Source: Paragorgia papillata
Lineage: Eukaryota > Cnidaria > Anthozoa > Scleralcyonacea > Coralliidae
Length of the DNA: 64,000 nt
Direction of reading: 5' to 3'
NCBI GenBank assembly: GCA_035771165.1
Contig: JAWNZC010000314.1
Span: 848,501 to 912,500 of the forward strand
Position numbers and translations under genes: made by a program. How positions within the stretch are numbered: the first letter of the stretch is position 1; the number at the start of each line of letters is the position of its first letter. This document shows positions 33,857-42,837 of this stretch, piece after piece. The notes under the pieces are model-generated. The model searched no databases, was not told the DNA's origin, and saw nothing but the letters and a program-made list of their open reading frames with translations.

Positions 33857-34555
33857 ATGGCGGCGATGGAGACAGAAAGAACTCAGTTGGATGGGTCGTT
33901 TAATACACTATACGTCGACGATTTTGATCTGGATGACAAGGACATCTCTTCTTTTCTTGAAAGTGTAAAGGAGATTGAAGAAATGTACCAACCAATTCCT
34001 AAACAATACACGCTGTTGACTGGTGGAGCTGTTGGAAGCGATCTATACTGGCAGAAAATTGGCGCCAAATATGGGATTCGTGTCAGAGCATTTTCTTTCG
34101 AAGCACACAGTGCAGGGAATAACAGTGCTAGAATTATTCTGTCTCAAGAACAGTTAAAACAGGCAGATATATTCTTAAAGCAAGCTAACAAGACCTTGAA
34201 AAGACATTTTCCGACAAGCAAAAGCTTCGTAGATAACTTGCTTCGACGTAACTGGTATCAAGTGAAGGACACTGATGCAGTGTTTGCTGTTGGCCGACTG
34301 AATTTTAAGCAAAGTGTAGTCGAAGGTGGAACAGGGTGGGCTGTGCAGATGGCTATTGACTCTAAGAAAACTGTATACGTGTTTGACACTGCAAGTTGCA
34401 CGTGGCAACAATTTGATTATGGCAAGAATAGATTTCTGGCTTGTGAGCTTCCCAAACTGACCTTGAATTTTACTGGTATCGGAACCAGGACCATACCAGA
34501 GAGTGGGAAACGAGCAATTGAGAAGATCTTTGAGAGGACTTTTGGGAAACTGTAG
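33857..34555 (+). CDS. Intronless SLOG/DprA-like Rossmann-fold protein
   Basis: An intact 232-residue ORF with a good start context (ACAATAATGGCG). An acidic N-terminus (residues 20-45) is followed by LLTGGAVGSDLYW at 53-65, which matches the nucleotide-binding loop of SLOG/DprA-like Rossmannoid domains (TGGA-x-GSD). A second glycine motif, EGGTGWAVQMA (156-166), precedes YVFD. Near the end FTGIGTRTIPESG (205-217) resembles the GIGSRETP motif of the same superfamily. There is no signal peptide or membrane segment, so a cytosolic or nuclear role binding a nucleotide-like ligand is inferred. AATAAA lies at ~34739. No lesions, unlike all the mobile elements around it. The enzyme activity is unknown, and it could be host or acquired by transfer. 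Confidence 0.7.
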   Translation: MAAMETERTQLDGSFNTLYVDDFDLDDKDISSFLESVKEIEEMYQPIPKQYTLLTGGAVGSDLYWQKIGAKYGIRVRAFSFEAHSAGNNSARIILSQEQLKQADIFLKQANKTLKRHFPTSKSFVDNLLRRNWYQVKDTDAVFAVGRLNFKQSVVEGGTGWAVQMAIDSKKTVYVFDTASCTWQQFDYGKNRFLACELPKLTLNFTGIGTRTIPESGKRAIEKIFERTFGKL

Positions 34556-34738
34556 AATTATTACAGGTGAGGACATGAAAGTGAACTTTAGAAAATTTAG
34601 AAAAATTTCCAGTTTCCCAGAAGGCAACTAAAACTGCAATTTCAGTAAAATTTCAAATCCTAAAGAAGTTTAGGTTGTCCACCAAGACTCTAAGTGGGCC
34701 AAGCAGCCAAAGGGGCACTTGGTCACTGAGAATATTTA

Positions 34739-34744
34739 AATAAA
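34739..34744 (+). terminator. Polyadenylation signal for the SLOG-like gene
   Basis: AATAAA in the context TTTAAATAAAAATAT, ~185 bp after the stop codon at 34553-34555. Confidence 0.5.
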
Positions 34745-34817
34745 AATATTATCACATCAACATCAATTCAGAAGAAATCTGGGAAATGCATCTTGCAAGT
34801 CACAAGATTAGGCAATA

Positions 34818-34838
34818 TATATATATATATATATATAT
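34818..34838. repeat. (TA)n tract left of ribozyme element
   Basis: About 11 TA units immediately before the ribozyme-bearing segment. Confidence 0.9.
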
Positions 34839-34839
34839 A

Positions 34840-35043
34840 TGCAACGCTCACTACCCTTGTGGAAGTTTGAGCACTCTGGGCCCATGCGCACTTCACGCCA
34901 TCTGAATGTACTTCACCGATGCTGTCCCACATGCGGTTGTCACTGACGATCGCATGTGTATAAGTAATTGATGAAATTCATTCAGATTGTTCCAAGCTAC
35001 ACTGATGAGCTGTTGTACAGCGAAACACCGTGTCTGTAGATTG

Positions 35044-35046
<3 letters not shown>
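34840..35046 (+). mobile_element. Short TA-embedded element carrying a hammerhead ribozyme
   Basis: A ~207-bp unique segment bounded by (TA)n on both sides (34818-34838 and 35048-35100), ending just after the ribozyme. The size, position of the ribozyme and flanks fit a Penelope-like element end or retrozyme-like non-autonomous retroelement. No RT or endonuclease is present. Confidence 0.55.
34997..35039 (+). ncRNA. Type I hammerhead self-cleaving ribozyme (copy 2)
   Basis: A textbook core: CTGATGAG (35002-35009), stem II CTG/CAG (35010-35012 with 35018-35020) plus the G-C closing pair and loop TTGTA, then CGAAA (35021-35025). Stem III is ACA paired with TGT around a CCG loop (35025-35033). 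Cleavage follows the GTC triplet, after C35034. Stem I pairs CTACA (34997-35001) with TGTAG (35035-35039) perfectly. No core base is missing, so self-cleavage is expected. The very short stem III is the known form in Penelope-like elements and animal retrozymes. Confidence 0.85.

Positions 35047-35047
<1 letters not shown>

Positions 35048-35100
<53 letters not shown>
35048..35100. repeat. (TA)n microsatellite right of ribozyme element
   Basis: About 26 TA units. Confidence 0.95.
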
Positions 35101-35105
<5 letters not shown>

Positions 35106-35299
35106 ATTATGCTCTTGTCCTCCATTTGGAGTCCATTGCTGAGGCTCTTGAGGAGTGCTTCTGTTGCTTTTGCGAATCAAATTGCTTTCAAATCCTGCAT
35201 TAAGAATGTATGTTTTGTATGCTGCCCACCATGTTTTAGACTGCATGGGCACTGTTAAAATCCGTGCTTGTGCTTGTGCCTGGCACAGTGCCTGGCACA

Positions 35300-36910
35300 G
35301 TGCCTGTGACACGGTGGCACATCATGGATGTGACCAAAATGCTTTGAAGTGGATTCAGTCATATCTAACTGATCAAAGTCTAAGATGTTATGTAAATGAA
35401 CATTTATTTAATGGTAGATCAGTTTCTTGTGGTATCCCCCACGGCTTTATTATTGGTCCTCTACTTTTCTTGGTCTATATCAATGACCTACCTACGCTGA
35501 TAATACTAATGCACTTATCAATGTTAAGTGGCAGGGGGGGGAGGTTGGGCATACCCAGGGAATTTGATTTGAAATTAGTATTTTTTGTCAAATATCCCAC
35601 CCTTGGGACTTATACAACAGTCAAATGAGATCAAATTCCCCTCTACTGTGAAAAAGGTTGCACATGATCAAATGATTACAACACAATTTAACAAAATATC
35701 AATATTTATTTCAACTGAACAGAAAATGTTAATAAACTTGAGTCTTGATAAGTATCACAAGTATATGAAATTGGCATTCAGGTTTAAAACTTTCTCCTTA
35801 GTGTTTTGTTTACTGCAGCTTTCCTAGCTCCCCTCTTTCTGTTTTCATGAATCTGGTGCAGATGATCAAACCAGAACTTGATTTTCTTGGGAATATTACA
35901 TTGTTTTATTTGACTTCAGCCTCTTGTTTGCAATCTTCAATACCCACCATTTTGACTAGCATTGTGGACACCAGCCATGCCAAATAACAGAGGTCTGGGT
36001 CTGAGTGTTGTCAAAAGTCCCAATGTCAGAGACTATGAGATGTTCAAGTTGCACCACCACAGGACCTCAACATTTGCCAAATTTATCCCCTGGGTATGCC
36101 CTGCCCCCCCTGCCACTTAACATTGATATGTGCATAATATTAGCCTCTAAAGCTCAAGTCTTAATGATCTAGAATGAAGTATGAATATTGAGTTTAATGA
36201 TTGGCTCAAAGCAAACAAATTAAGTCTCAATATTGCTAAGACTGAATTTATGATCATTGGCTCTCGTCAGAGATTAAGGACACAGCAGGATAATATTGAT
36301 ATCTATGTAGATGCAAAACAAGTCAAGAGAGTTCATCACAGTAAATCATTGGGCTTAATTACTGATAAAAAGTTGACATGGGATAAACATATCAGTGCTA
36401 TTTCAAAAAAAAAATCTCCTCTGGCATTAATACCCTTAAAAGAATGAGACCATTTATCGGAAAGGATACAGTGGTGAAAGTTTATAAAGATTTAATCGAA
36501 CCTCACTTTAACTATTGCTGCCCAGTTTGGGATGGTCTAACTAAACAATTAAGTAATATACAGTATAAATTACAAAAGTTACCAAATCGAGCAGTGAGAG
36601 TAATTACTAAATCTAATATGAGATCTCCTCTGATTCTGTTCTTGAAGAACATCATTGGGACAAGTTGTTTATTAGTCATAAGAAGCATAAAGCAATCATG
36701 TATAAAATTATTAATATTAGGACTCCAAATTATCTGCAGGAAATGTTTACTAAGGCAATTTGCAATTACAATTTAAGGAATTTTGAAAATAAATTATCCA
36801 TCCTAATACCACGTACTGATTAAGTACAATTTGGTGCATATCTGTGGAATAATCTTCCTGCCGAACTTAGATCATCTCATTCCCTCCAAAATTCCCAAAA
36901 GGGTGTCGAC
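35300..36910 (+). mobile_element. LINE RT/C-terminal remnant split by a MITE
   Basis: Plus-strand blocks: WIQSYLTDQSLRCYV, CGIPHG-IIGPLLFLVYINDLP (35340-35495), then a MITE insertion. LINE homology resumes at 36181 with NDWLKANKLSLNIAKTEFM, LGLITDKKLTWDKHI, YKDLIEPHFNYCCPVWDGL and NRAVRVITKS to ~36630. C-terminal debris (LWNNLPAELRSSHSL) runs to ~36910. The catalytic -DD box falls at the MITE insertion site and is not seen. Frameshifts lie near 36440 and 36640. CR1/RTE-like non-LTR element, dead. Confidence 0.75.
35516..36128. mobile_element. 613-bp MITE inserted in the LINE
   Basis: Left end TATCAATGTTAAGTGGCAGG (35516 on) is matched inverted by the right end, ending CATTGATA at 36128. The inverted repeat extends through a G-run and GGGCATACCCAGGG. 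LINE coding sequence flanks it on both sides. It has no transposase. The superfamily is unclear because I could not fix the target duplication. Confidence 0.75.
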
Positions 36911-38336
36911 ACATTATTCTCGTAATTTATCGTACTCCCACACGGCAAGTAACAGTACAACTAATTTCTTTTTGTAATATTAGCAAGTAATTTCTATTTA
37001 ATTTGAATTTGTATTTTTGTTCTTTTCTTCCTCTTTTTAATCAACCTCGTACCCAGGGTCTTATCTCCGCTTGCAAAAAGAAAATACCCTGGTTGGGGCT
37101 GGTCACGTGTTTCAAGGGCAAAATATAACTTACTGGGAGTGGGTTATTTTGAAACGTGGCTCTAAACTGAATCACACAAAGACAATGTTTTTATAATCTG
37201 ATTTACAGTATTTTATTGCGACAAGACGACGTGTACGTTATTAAATTCTCAAGAAAGCCAGACTGCATGCCAAAATCGATATTTATTTACGTCGGTTTCC
37301 TCAGTGTTGTACAATACTGTATAAGTATAGTAAGTGTATAACTGTGCCGTAGAAACAGAAGTCGCAAGTCCTGAACTTGACGGCCTCTAATTTTGAAATA
37401 GTAAATTACGTGTAAATCTCTTGCGTCTTGGGTTTTATTCGTCGAAGTCTGCCAGAATACACCGCCAATTTCTCGTTAGCCGTTTTGTGCCAACTGTCAT
37501 GTTTTCAAGCGTTTCGTTGCGTGCGTTTGACTGTTTCCGTTTATACGAAATGTTTGCCTTAAAAAAAAAAGACAGTATCAGTAAACTATGAAGATTTAGA
37601 ATACAGGAGCAAAGTAATATTTAGAGGTAATACAAATGTGCCTGAGTTGTTTAAGGAGTCTCAAGAACGAAAATATATAATTACGTTGGCTGAAGCGAAG
37701 TAAACACATATTAAAATATACTATTTAAACGGTGATCATGCATTAATTTGGATATTTTATAACGAAGTATTTTCCGTAATTTAGGAAACATAGAACGGTA
37801 ACATTCGCGCTGGTTGAGTGGTAGGTGGGTGAGTTTATAATACAGACAAAACGTGTAACAAGCTAGCAACAACGTTCAGCGCGGTATAATAATACTGTAA
37901 ATTGTTAACAATAGTAAGTAAAACGCGATACTGATAGCTAGACAACTTAAATGAAATTGAGGAAATAGTAAATGTAATGAACTAACTTCTTGGAATTTCT
38001 AAAGCACCGAATAAGAGTCTAAAGCCTTGTTGACAGCTGCAATCCCAAGGTGTTGAATCTGTATATGTATTCTGCGAGCCTTGGCCGTTCCAAGAGATGC
38101 AGTGAGATAATTTCCACGCTTTCTTTCGAAATCTTTCGAATGGAGGTTCAACCGATTGTTAACCAAAAGAATTTGTGAATTTCGTATAGTTTTGATGGTG
38201 AGGAAATTGAAACCCGCTTACGGTAAAATTCAGTTAAAAATCTTTGTTTAATAATATCAGTGAGGTCACTGATGAGTGATGACTGTGGAAATCCATTCGG
38301 AGAATAGCCAGAATCTGGCATGTTGTAAAACGCGGA
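36911..38336. other. Intergenic; solo MITE family C end at 37049
   Basis: CAACCTCGTACCCAGGG at ~37047 and GGCTGGTCACGTG at ~37098 match the family C ends seen at 32974-33043. No gene seen in the rest. Confidence 0.45.
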
Positions 38337-38464
38337 CTGGACTGGACTTGTAAAACGCGGACTTGTAAAACGCGAACTTGTAAAACGCGGACTTGTAAAA
38401 CGCGAACTTGTAAAACGCGGACTTGTGAAACGCGGACTTGTGAAACGCGGACATGTAAAACGCG
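38337..38464. repeat. 15-bp minisatellite (GGACTTGTAAAACGC)n
   Basis: About nine units with GGAC/GAAC variants. It reads as a (YKSAF)-like peptide on the minus strand, an artefact of the 15-bp period. Confidence 0.9.
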
Positions 38465-38665
38465 TTAAATGTCAATTAAAATCTAAATAAAATTTATTTC
38501 AGTCTGTAAATACATGCACAATATCTCATGAAGGAAAAGATTAGCTTTGAAAGGTAGTTTTGATACTAGTCAGGTGACCAGCTGCAATATTGCCGTTTTC
38601 TATCAGCACCATCCTGTATCCGTAATTCCGTACCTATTATTTTTAAGAGGTATCGCGTGATATCA

Positions 38666-38892
38666 AGTGATTCTTTAGTACAACTCACCTATTCCATCAA
38701 GGTTATAAGATTCTAAATAAATTAAACTCAATCGTACCCTCTTCTCTAGATTTTGACAATTTGGGTGTAGTAAAAAAAGACGATCATGTCATTAGTTACT
38801 TCAGTAGGGTTAACAAAATTTATCTAAGAGATAAAAAAATAACTGGATATACGAGTACTGAATTGGAAATGTTCTTCAGAAAGAAAGTGAAA
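38666..38892 (+). CDS. Possible exon, unknown
   Basis: A 75-codon open stretch without an ATG encodes HQGYKILNKLNSIVPSSLDF, then VVKKDDHVISYFSRV and a basic end before TGA at ~38892. The composition is protein-like (balanced charged and hydrophobic residues), but I do not recognise the family and see no clear splice acceptor. It could be the last exon of a gene or an old element remnant. Confidence 0.3.
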
Positions 38893-39347
38893 ACGTGAAA
38901 CTCAAGAATTACACGTTCACTTTTTAAACTATGGAAAGTATCAAGTTTTTGTTTTTTATATACTTTATTTCTATTTTTCTATAAGTATGATGATTGATCT
39001 AATCAGTGACAACAGTCGTCGCTGCTTATACTCAAGATTTTAGAAGTCCCAAACTAACCTTATGAGAAATATAATCTTGTAAATGCCATGCCAAAGTCGC
39101 CAGAAAATGTTCGAAAATATTGTTTTAAATCTGGTACAAACCGACGTAACAGATGACTTAACATACTATAATATTTCTATTTACTATTAGACTTCACTTA
39201 TTAATGGCAATGCTTCATAATATTTTACTATAACTCACATATCGTAAACAAATTTTCACTTTACTTTATCTGGATCAATTGCGAATTCGGAAACTTCTTT
39301 TCAGCCATTGTTTTTCAAACTCTGGTATGATAACCTGATGATAACAT

Positions 39348-39663
39348 GGCTCCTTGTACCCTGCGAGCAGAGCCTTCTTTTCCTTATTTCTTCGCTGAGA
39401 GAGAGGAAGAAAAGTATAGGCTCTGCTGTATTCGTGTTTGGCTTCGTCCAAGATTTAGGACAAAGTAACCCGTTTAAGACCCGTTTAACCGGTTCTCGTT
39501 TTGTTTTCTGCCCTGATTGGAACTGGGTTCGAGATTGTAACCAAGCAACTGACATGCATGCACAATGGAAACCAGTCACGAGTACAGCAGAGCCTACTTT
39601 TCTTCCTCTCTCTCAGCGAAGAAATAAGGAAAAGAAGGCTCTGCTCGCAGGGTAGGCTCCTTG
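39348..39663. mobile_element. MITE with 9-bp target duplications (MULE-like)
   Basis: The element is 39357-39654 (298 bp). It begins TACCCTGCGAGCAGAGCC and ends with the inverse. The arms extend ~73 bp, including an AAGAAGAGAGAGAG-like region. The flanks are GGCTCCTTG on both sides (39348-39356 and 39655-39663). A 9-bp duplication is characteristic of Mutator-like elements. The centre is non-coding. Confidence 0.85.
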
Positions 39664-40205
39664 TTGTTTTCAAAACTTGGATGTTTTGTTTTTTTCAAAA
39701 CAGGGACTCGATCGGCCGAGATAGCGGACTTAGGCATTTATCTCGTCCATGCCATTTCTCTTTTTCCGCACTCGGGTTATGCAATTGCTCCCCCAAATTC
39801 TCCTCCTTTGATACGAAAGCCCTCACAAATCTTGCGAATAATTCAATAAATCCGTATTGGAGCTCACCTCATCGCCACCGATAACAAATCAAATCAAATT
39901 TATTAACTCCGTAGGGTAACCTCTTCAGTGATGACTCACTGGCATCAATAACACCTAACGCACTACCAATGCCAAATTTTGCCAGACATCAACGTCGAAT
40001 CTACTCCAACCTTCGGGAAACACGAGTCAGAGGATTCCCATATTTGAACTCCTTCCCACAACAAAAACATTTTGAGCTTTACAGGAGGGATTTTTTAAAA
40101 CAAATTAAAAATAAATTCAATACTAACTCTCCCCACCCCCCTCCATCCTAAACCTTAAAATTCACTTTATAAAACCTAACCCTAACCAAATGATAATTAG
40201 TGCGC
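39664..40205. other. No confident gene
   Basis: Open frames here are short. The frame MPNFARHQRRIYSNLRETRV... (39969-40151) has no recognised domain. Short CCTAACCCTAACC telomere-like sequence occurs at ~40175. Confidence 0.35.
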
Positions 40206-40212
40206 ATGAAGC

Positions 40213-40220
40213 TATATAAG
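40213..40220 (+). promoter_or_regulatory. TATA box for the GRF zinc-finger gene
   Basis: GCTATATAAGCTC, 160 bp before the ATG at 40380. It lies just outside the left palindrome arm, so only the left copy of the gene retains it. Confidence 0.5.
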
Positions 40221-40379
40221 CTCGGAGCTGAGCTATAATCACTACGATGTTAGGATTACACCTGGTCTGGTCGGCTAAGTTCGTTGGACGATTCTACACT
40301 TGTTCGAGGCTTTAGAGAAGGATTGGAACGTTTGTTGAAAGCAATAGAAAATCTACCGTTGGATTAGAATACAACTACA

Positions 40380-41012
40380 ATGGAATGTTTACACGGTGAA
40401 CCTGCATCTTCGACAATTACACAGAAGGGTACGTTTTGGTTCTGTGGACAGAAACCTAGTTGTGAGTTCTTTTGCCCAGAAGAAGATTGCTACATGTTTG
40501 GAAAAGCCGTAGCCTCCTTCCATGAAAGTGGATGTTTACATCCAAGGTGCTATGGCCATGGACGACTAGCACAGATGCGAATGGTTAAAGATAAGATGAA
40601 GGAAAGTTACGGGAGACCATACTTTGTTTGCTCCGAACGAGGAAATCCCTGTTCGTTTTGGCAATGGGCTGATGTCTTTGAGGGTATCAAACCAATAAGT
40701 CGACATGGTCTGATTTGTCGTACTAGCAAAGTCAAGAAAGAAGGTCCTAATCAGGGTCGTCTATTTTACTCGTGTCCCCACGAGAGAGAAAACTGCTGTG
40801 ACTTTTTCGAATGGAAACCGGAAGAAGATCTCCTTGAACCATTTTCCACTGTTCTGTTTAGTATGCCACCATCTTACAGATATACAGTCAAAAAGACTGG
40901 AGAGAAATTCACGAGCCATGAAACTGATCATAAGAAAGCCTACGAAGAGTACCTTTTTCAAAAGTCGGTAAATGACTTGACTATAGACTTGGAAAAACTG
41001 CACATTTGCTGA
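40380..41012 (+). CDS. GRF-type triple zinc-finger protein
   Basis: An intact 210-residue ORF. Three Cys-rich units of the GRF family are visible: a partial one (FWFCGQKPSCEFFC), one with GRPYFVCSERGNPCSFWQW (~residues 81-99) and one with GRLFYSCPHERENCCDFFEW (~123-142). GRF fingers bind single-stranded DNA in TOP3A, NEIL3 and APE2, so a role in element DNA replication or repair is a reasonable inference. A TATA box lies upstream and AATAAA at 41046. The first ~42 codons lie outside the palindrome. The right-arm copy lacks them. Confidence 0.75.
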   Translation: MECLHGEPASSTITQKGTFWFCGQKPSCEFFCPEEDCYMFGKAVASFHESGCLHPRCYGHGRLAQMRMVKDKMKESYGRPYFVCSERGNPCSFWQWADVFEGIKPISRHGLICRTSKVKKEGPNQGRLFYSCPHERENCCDFFEWKPEEDLLEPFSTVLFSMPPSYRYTVKKTGEKFTSHETDHKKAYEEYLFQKSVNDLTIDLEKLHIC

Positions 41013-41045
41013 ACATGTATAATTTTGTATTCTAATTATCTATCT

Positions 41046-41051
41046 AATAAA
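41046..41051 (+). terminator. Polyadenylation signal after the GRF gene
   Basis: AATAAA, 34 bp past the stop codon. It is duplicated in the right arm. Confidence 0.5.
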
Positions 41052-41146
41052 TATATGTTTATACCTGACTTTTTTGTGGTTCATTTATCTCCAACTTTGG
41101 TCGTGTGAACACGAATTGTTATAGACCAATACAGCGCGCATACGCT

Positions 41147-41404
41147 ATGGATACAATTTTTGATGAATTAAAACAACATAACATTGATATCGATAAAGAT
41201 ACGTTATCATTTTATATTCAGACATGTCTTGACGATCATCGACACCTGTTTGATAGTTTTAGCGATCAATTAGATCGTGTGAACCTTCATCACATCTATG
41301 AAGAAATGGATCTAAATAATTTTGGAAGAATAGTCGCTTATCTCCGTATCGTGCTCACGGAAAGCTTATGTTCCCGCTGTGCCAAACTTGTGCTGACGGA
41401 TTGA
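41147..41404 (+). CDS. Small helical ORF of unknown function (left arm)
   Basis: 85 codons from ATGGATACAATTTTTG. The sequence is acidic and helical (DTIFDELKQHNIDIDKDTL) with a GRIVAYLR segment. It overlaps the start of the polymerase segment in another frame. The same ORF is conserved in the right arm (44596-44348), with HH lost from a NLHHIYEE motif. I do not recognise a family. Its conservation may simply reflect recent duplication. Confidence 0.4.
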   Translation: MDTIFDELKQHNIDIDKDTLSFYIQTCLDDHRHLFDSFSDQLDRVNLHHIYEEMDLNNFGRIVAYLRIVLTESLCSRCAKLVLTD

Positions 41405-42240
41405 ACCAAGAGCAATGCAGACAGACCAGGAGCGTGCAATTCAGGGTACTTGGGTAAACAATGAATTACAGAAAGCTTTGGAGAAAGGATATCGGTTGAT
41501 CGGAATACACGAAGTGTGGCATTTTCCCCAACAGAGTAACGAGCTATTCAAGGACTACATCGACACATTCCTGAAGATCAAGCAGGAATCCAGCGGTTAT
41601 CCGGAGGGCTGTGACACCGAGGACAAGAAGCAGCAGTATATCGACGAGTACAATCAACGAGAGGGTATTCTCATGGATCGTACAAAAATTGCGAAAAATC
41701 CTGGACTCCGTGCTTTGGCGAAGCTCATGTTGAACTCTTTTTGGGGTGAGTACAAATATTGTAATAAATATCGTAATAAATAACGTAAATTTATTAGAGA
41801 GAGCGCGCACATTAATATTGTTAATAGATATTGATTTTTGTTTTGTCTTGCAGGGAAATTTGCGCAAAGAACCAACATGACTAAAGTAAAGCTCGTCACA
41901 GATCCGCAAGAGTATTTCGACATGTTGACGGCGGACGAAATAGAAGTGATAGATGCTTCGTTTGTGAGTGATGATGTCATAGAGCTACGATATGAACACA
42001 AAGATAATTTCATCGAACCGAATGCCAAGACCAACGTGGTGATTGCTGCTTTCACAACTGCTCACGCCCGGTTAAAGCTCTACAGCACGTTGGAACAGCT
42101 CGGAGAAAGAGTGCTATATTACGACACGGACTCTGTCATTTATGTGAGTAAACCAGGAGAGCCAGAACCGGAGACAGACGTCTATTTGGGCGAATTGACG
42201 GACGAATTGGACGGTGATTACATCACGACCTTCGGTTACT
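41340..42240 (+). pseudogene. DNA polymerase B (Polinton-type) 3' half, left arm
   Basis: Two exons: 41340-41745 and 41854-42240, separated by a 108-bp intron with GTGAGT and TTGCAG borders. Exon 1 has the GKLMFPLC zinc-like region, EVWHF and the KLMLNSFWG palm motif B at its end. Exon 2 has the catalytic YYDTDSV motif C near 42118-42138. The N-terminal exonuclease and TPR parts are absent. A ~4-nt deletion near 41418 breaks the frame, and a ~295-bp deletion removes the C-terminus after DYITTF. Compared with the right arm, a key D before EVWHF is H. The copy is not functional. Confidence 0.75.
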
Positions 42241-42404
42241 AATTTTTGTACATGGGATCTGTAAATAATTGTAAATAGTTTAGGGTTTTTAACTTTGTGT
42301 GCTGATAATTAGTACTTTGTGTGTGCTTTAAAATAGGAAATGTAATAATATATCTTTTGTTAACCCTAGCTGTTGTCTTATTTTCTGGCGTGGCGGTTCA
42401 AGGG

Positions 42405-42568
42405 CTTAATGAGGGTCCTTTAGAGCACAGGGGTAGGTGGGGGGGGGGGGGGTCAGAGGGGACAGGGAGTGTATTCAAGCGATAGGGTCATAGGGCCACG
42501 AAAAAGGCCCCCAGGGCCATATAAAGTATTTATTTTTGAGTACCTTTTCAAGTCGTTCATTTGTTATC
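42405..42568 (+). promoter_or_regulatory. Leader and TATA box of the central zinc-finger gene
   Basis: A G-rich tract at ~42436-42452 is followed by CATATAAAG (TATA box at 42520-42526), ~43 bp before the ATG at 42569. A start site ~30 bp from the TATA box would leave only a ~15-nt 5' UTR. Confidence 0.55.
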
Positions 42569-42805
42569 ATGCCTCGAAGGCGTAAGGATTGTCCTGTCTG
42601 TGGCAAGCAAGGTTTATTAAGATTAGCAAATCATTTATCCATTGTTCATCAACTCTCTTCAAAAGATAGGCAACCGTATTTGATTCGCGCTAAAGCTTCT
42701 CCTAAAGATTTAGAAACTTTGTTAAACGAATTACACGGACTTATCCGAAATACTAAGTACACAAAACGGGCACAATGTACGAAGCGGCCAAAATGGTATA
42801 AATAA
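42569..42805 (+). CDS. Small C2H2-like zinc-finger protein (Polinton-like)
   Basis: 78 residues starting MPRRRKDCPVCGKQGLLRLA. Cys at 8 and 11 pair with His residues in NHLSIVHQL to form a C2H2-type finger. The C-terminus is basic (KRAQCTKRPKWYK). Small zinc-finger genes next to the ATPase gene are common in Polinton and adintovirus-like elements as I recall. No lesion. Its stop codon (42803-42805) overlaps the TATA box of the next gene. Confidence 0.55.
   Translation: MPRRRKDCPVCGKQGLLRLANHLSIVHQLSSKDRQPYLIRAKASPKDLETLLNELHGLIRNTKYTKRAQCTKRPKWYK
42797..42804 (+). promoter_or_regulatory. TATA box overlapping the preceding stop codon
   Basis: TATAAATA lies within the last codons of the zinc-finger gene and 34-41 bp before the ATPase ATG at 42838. 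This compact arrangement resembles viral gene spacing. Confidence 0.55.
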
Positions 42806-42837
42806 GATTTCACTAGATCGGTCTGCTCAGTTTAACT

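Noticed and set aside
38274..38300. CTGATGAG followed by GGAAAT as a hammerhead candidate
   Set aside because: No stem II pairing and no correct GAAAC block follow.
39308..39884. Overlapping frames of 115-127 residues on both strands
   Set aside because: They cross the arms and centre of the MITE at 39357-39654 and have no homology.
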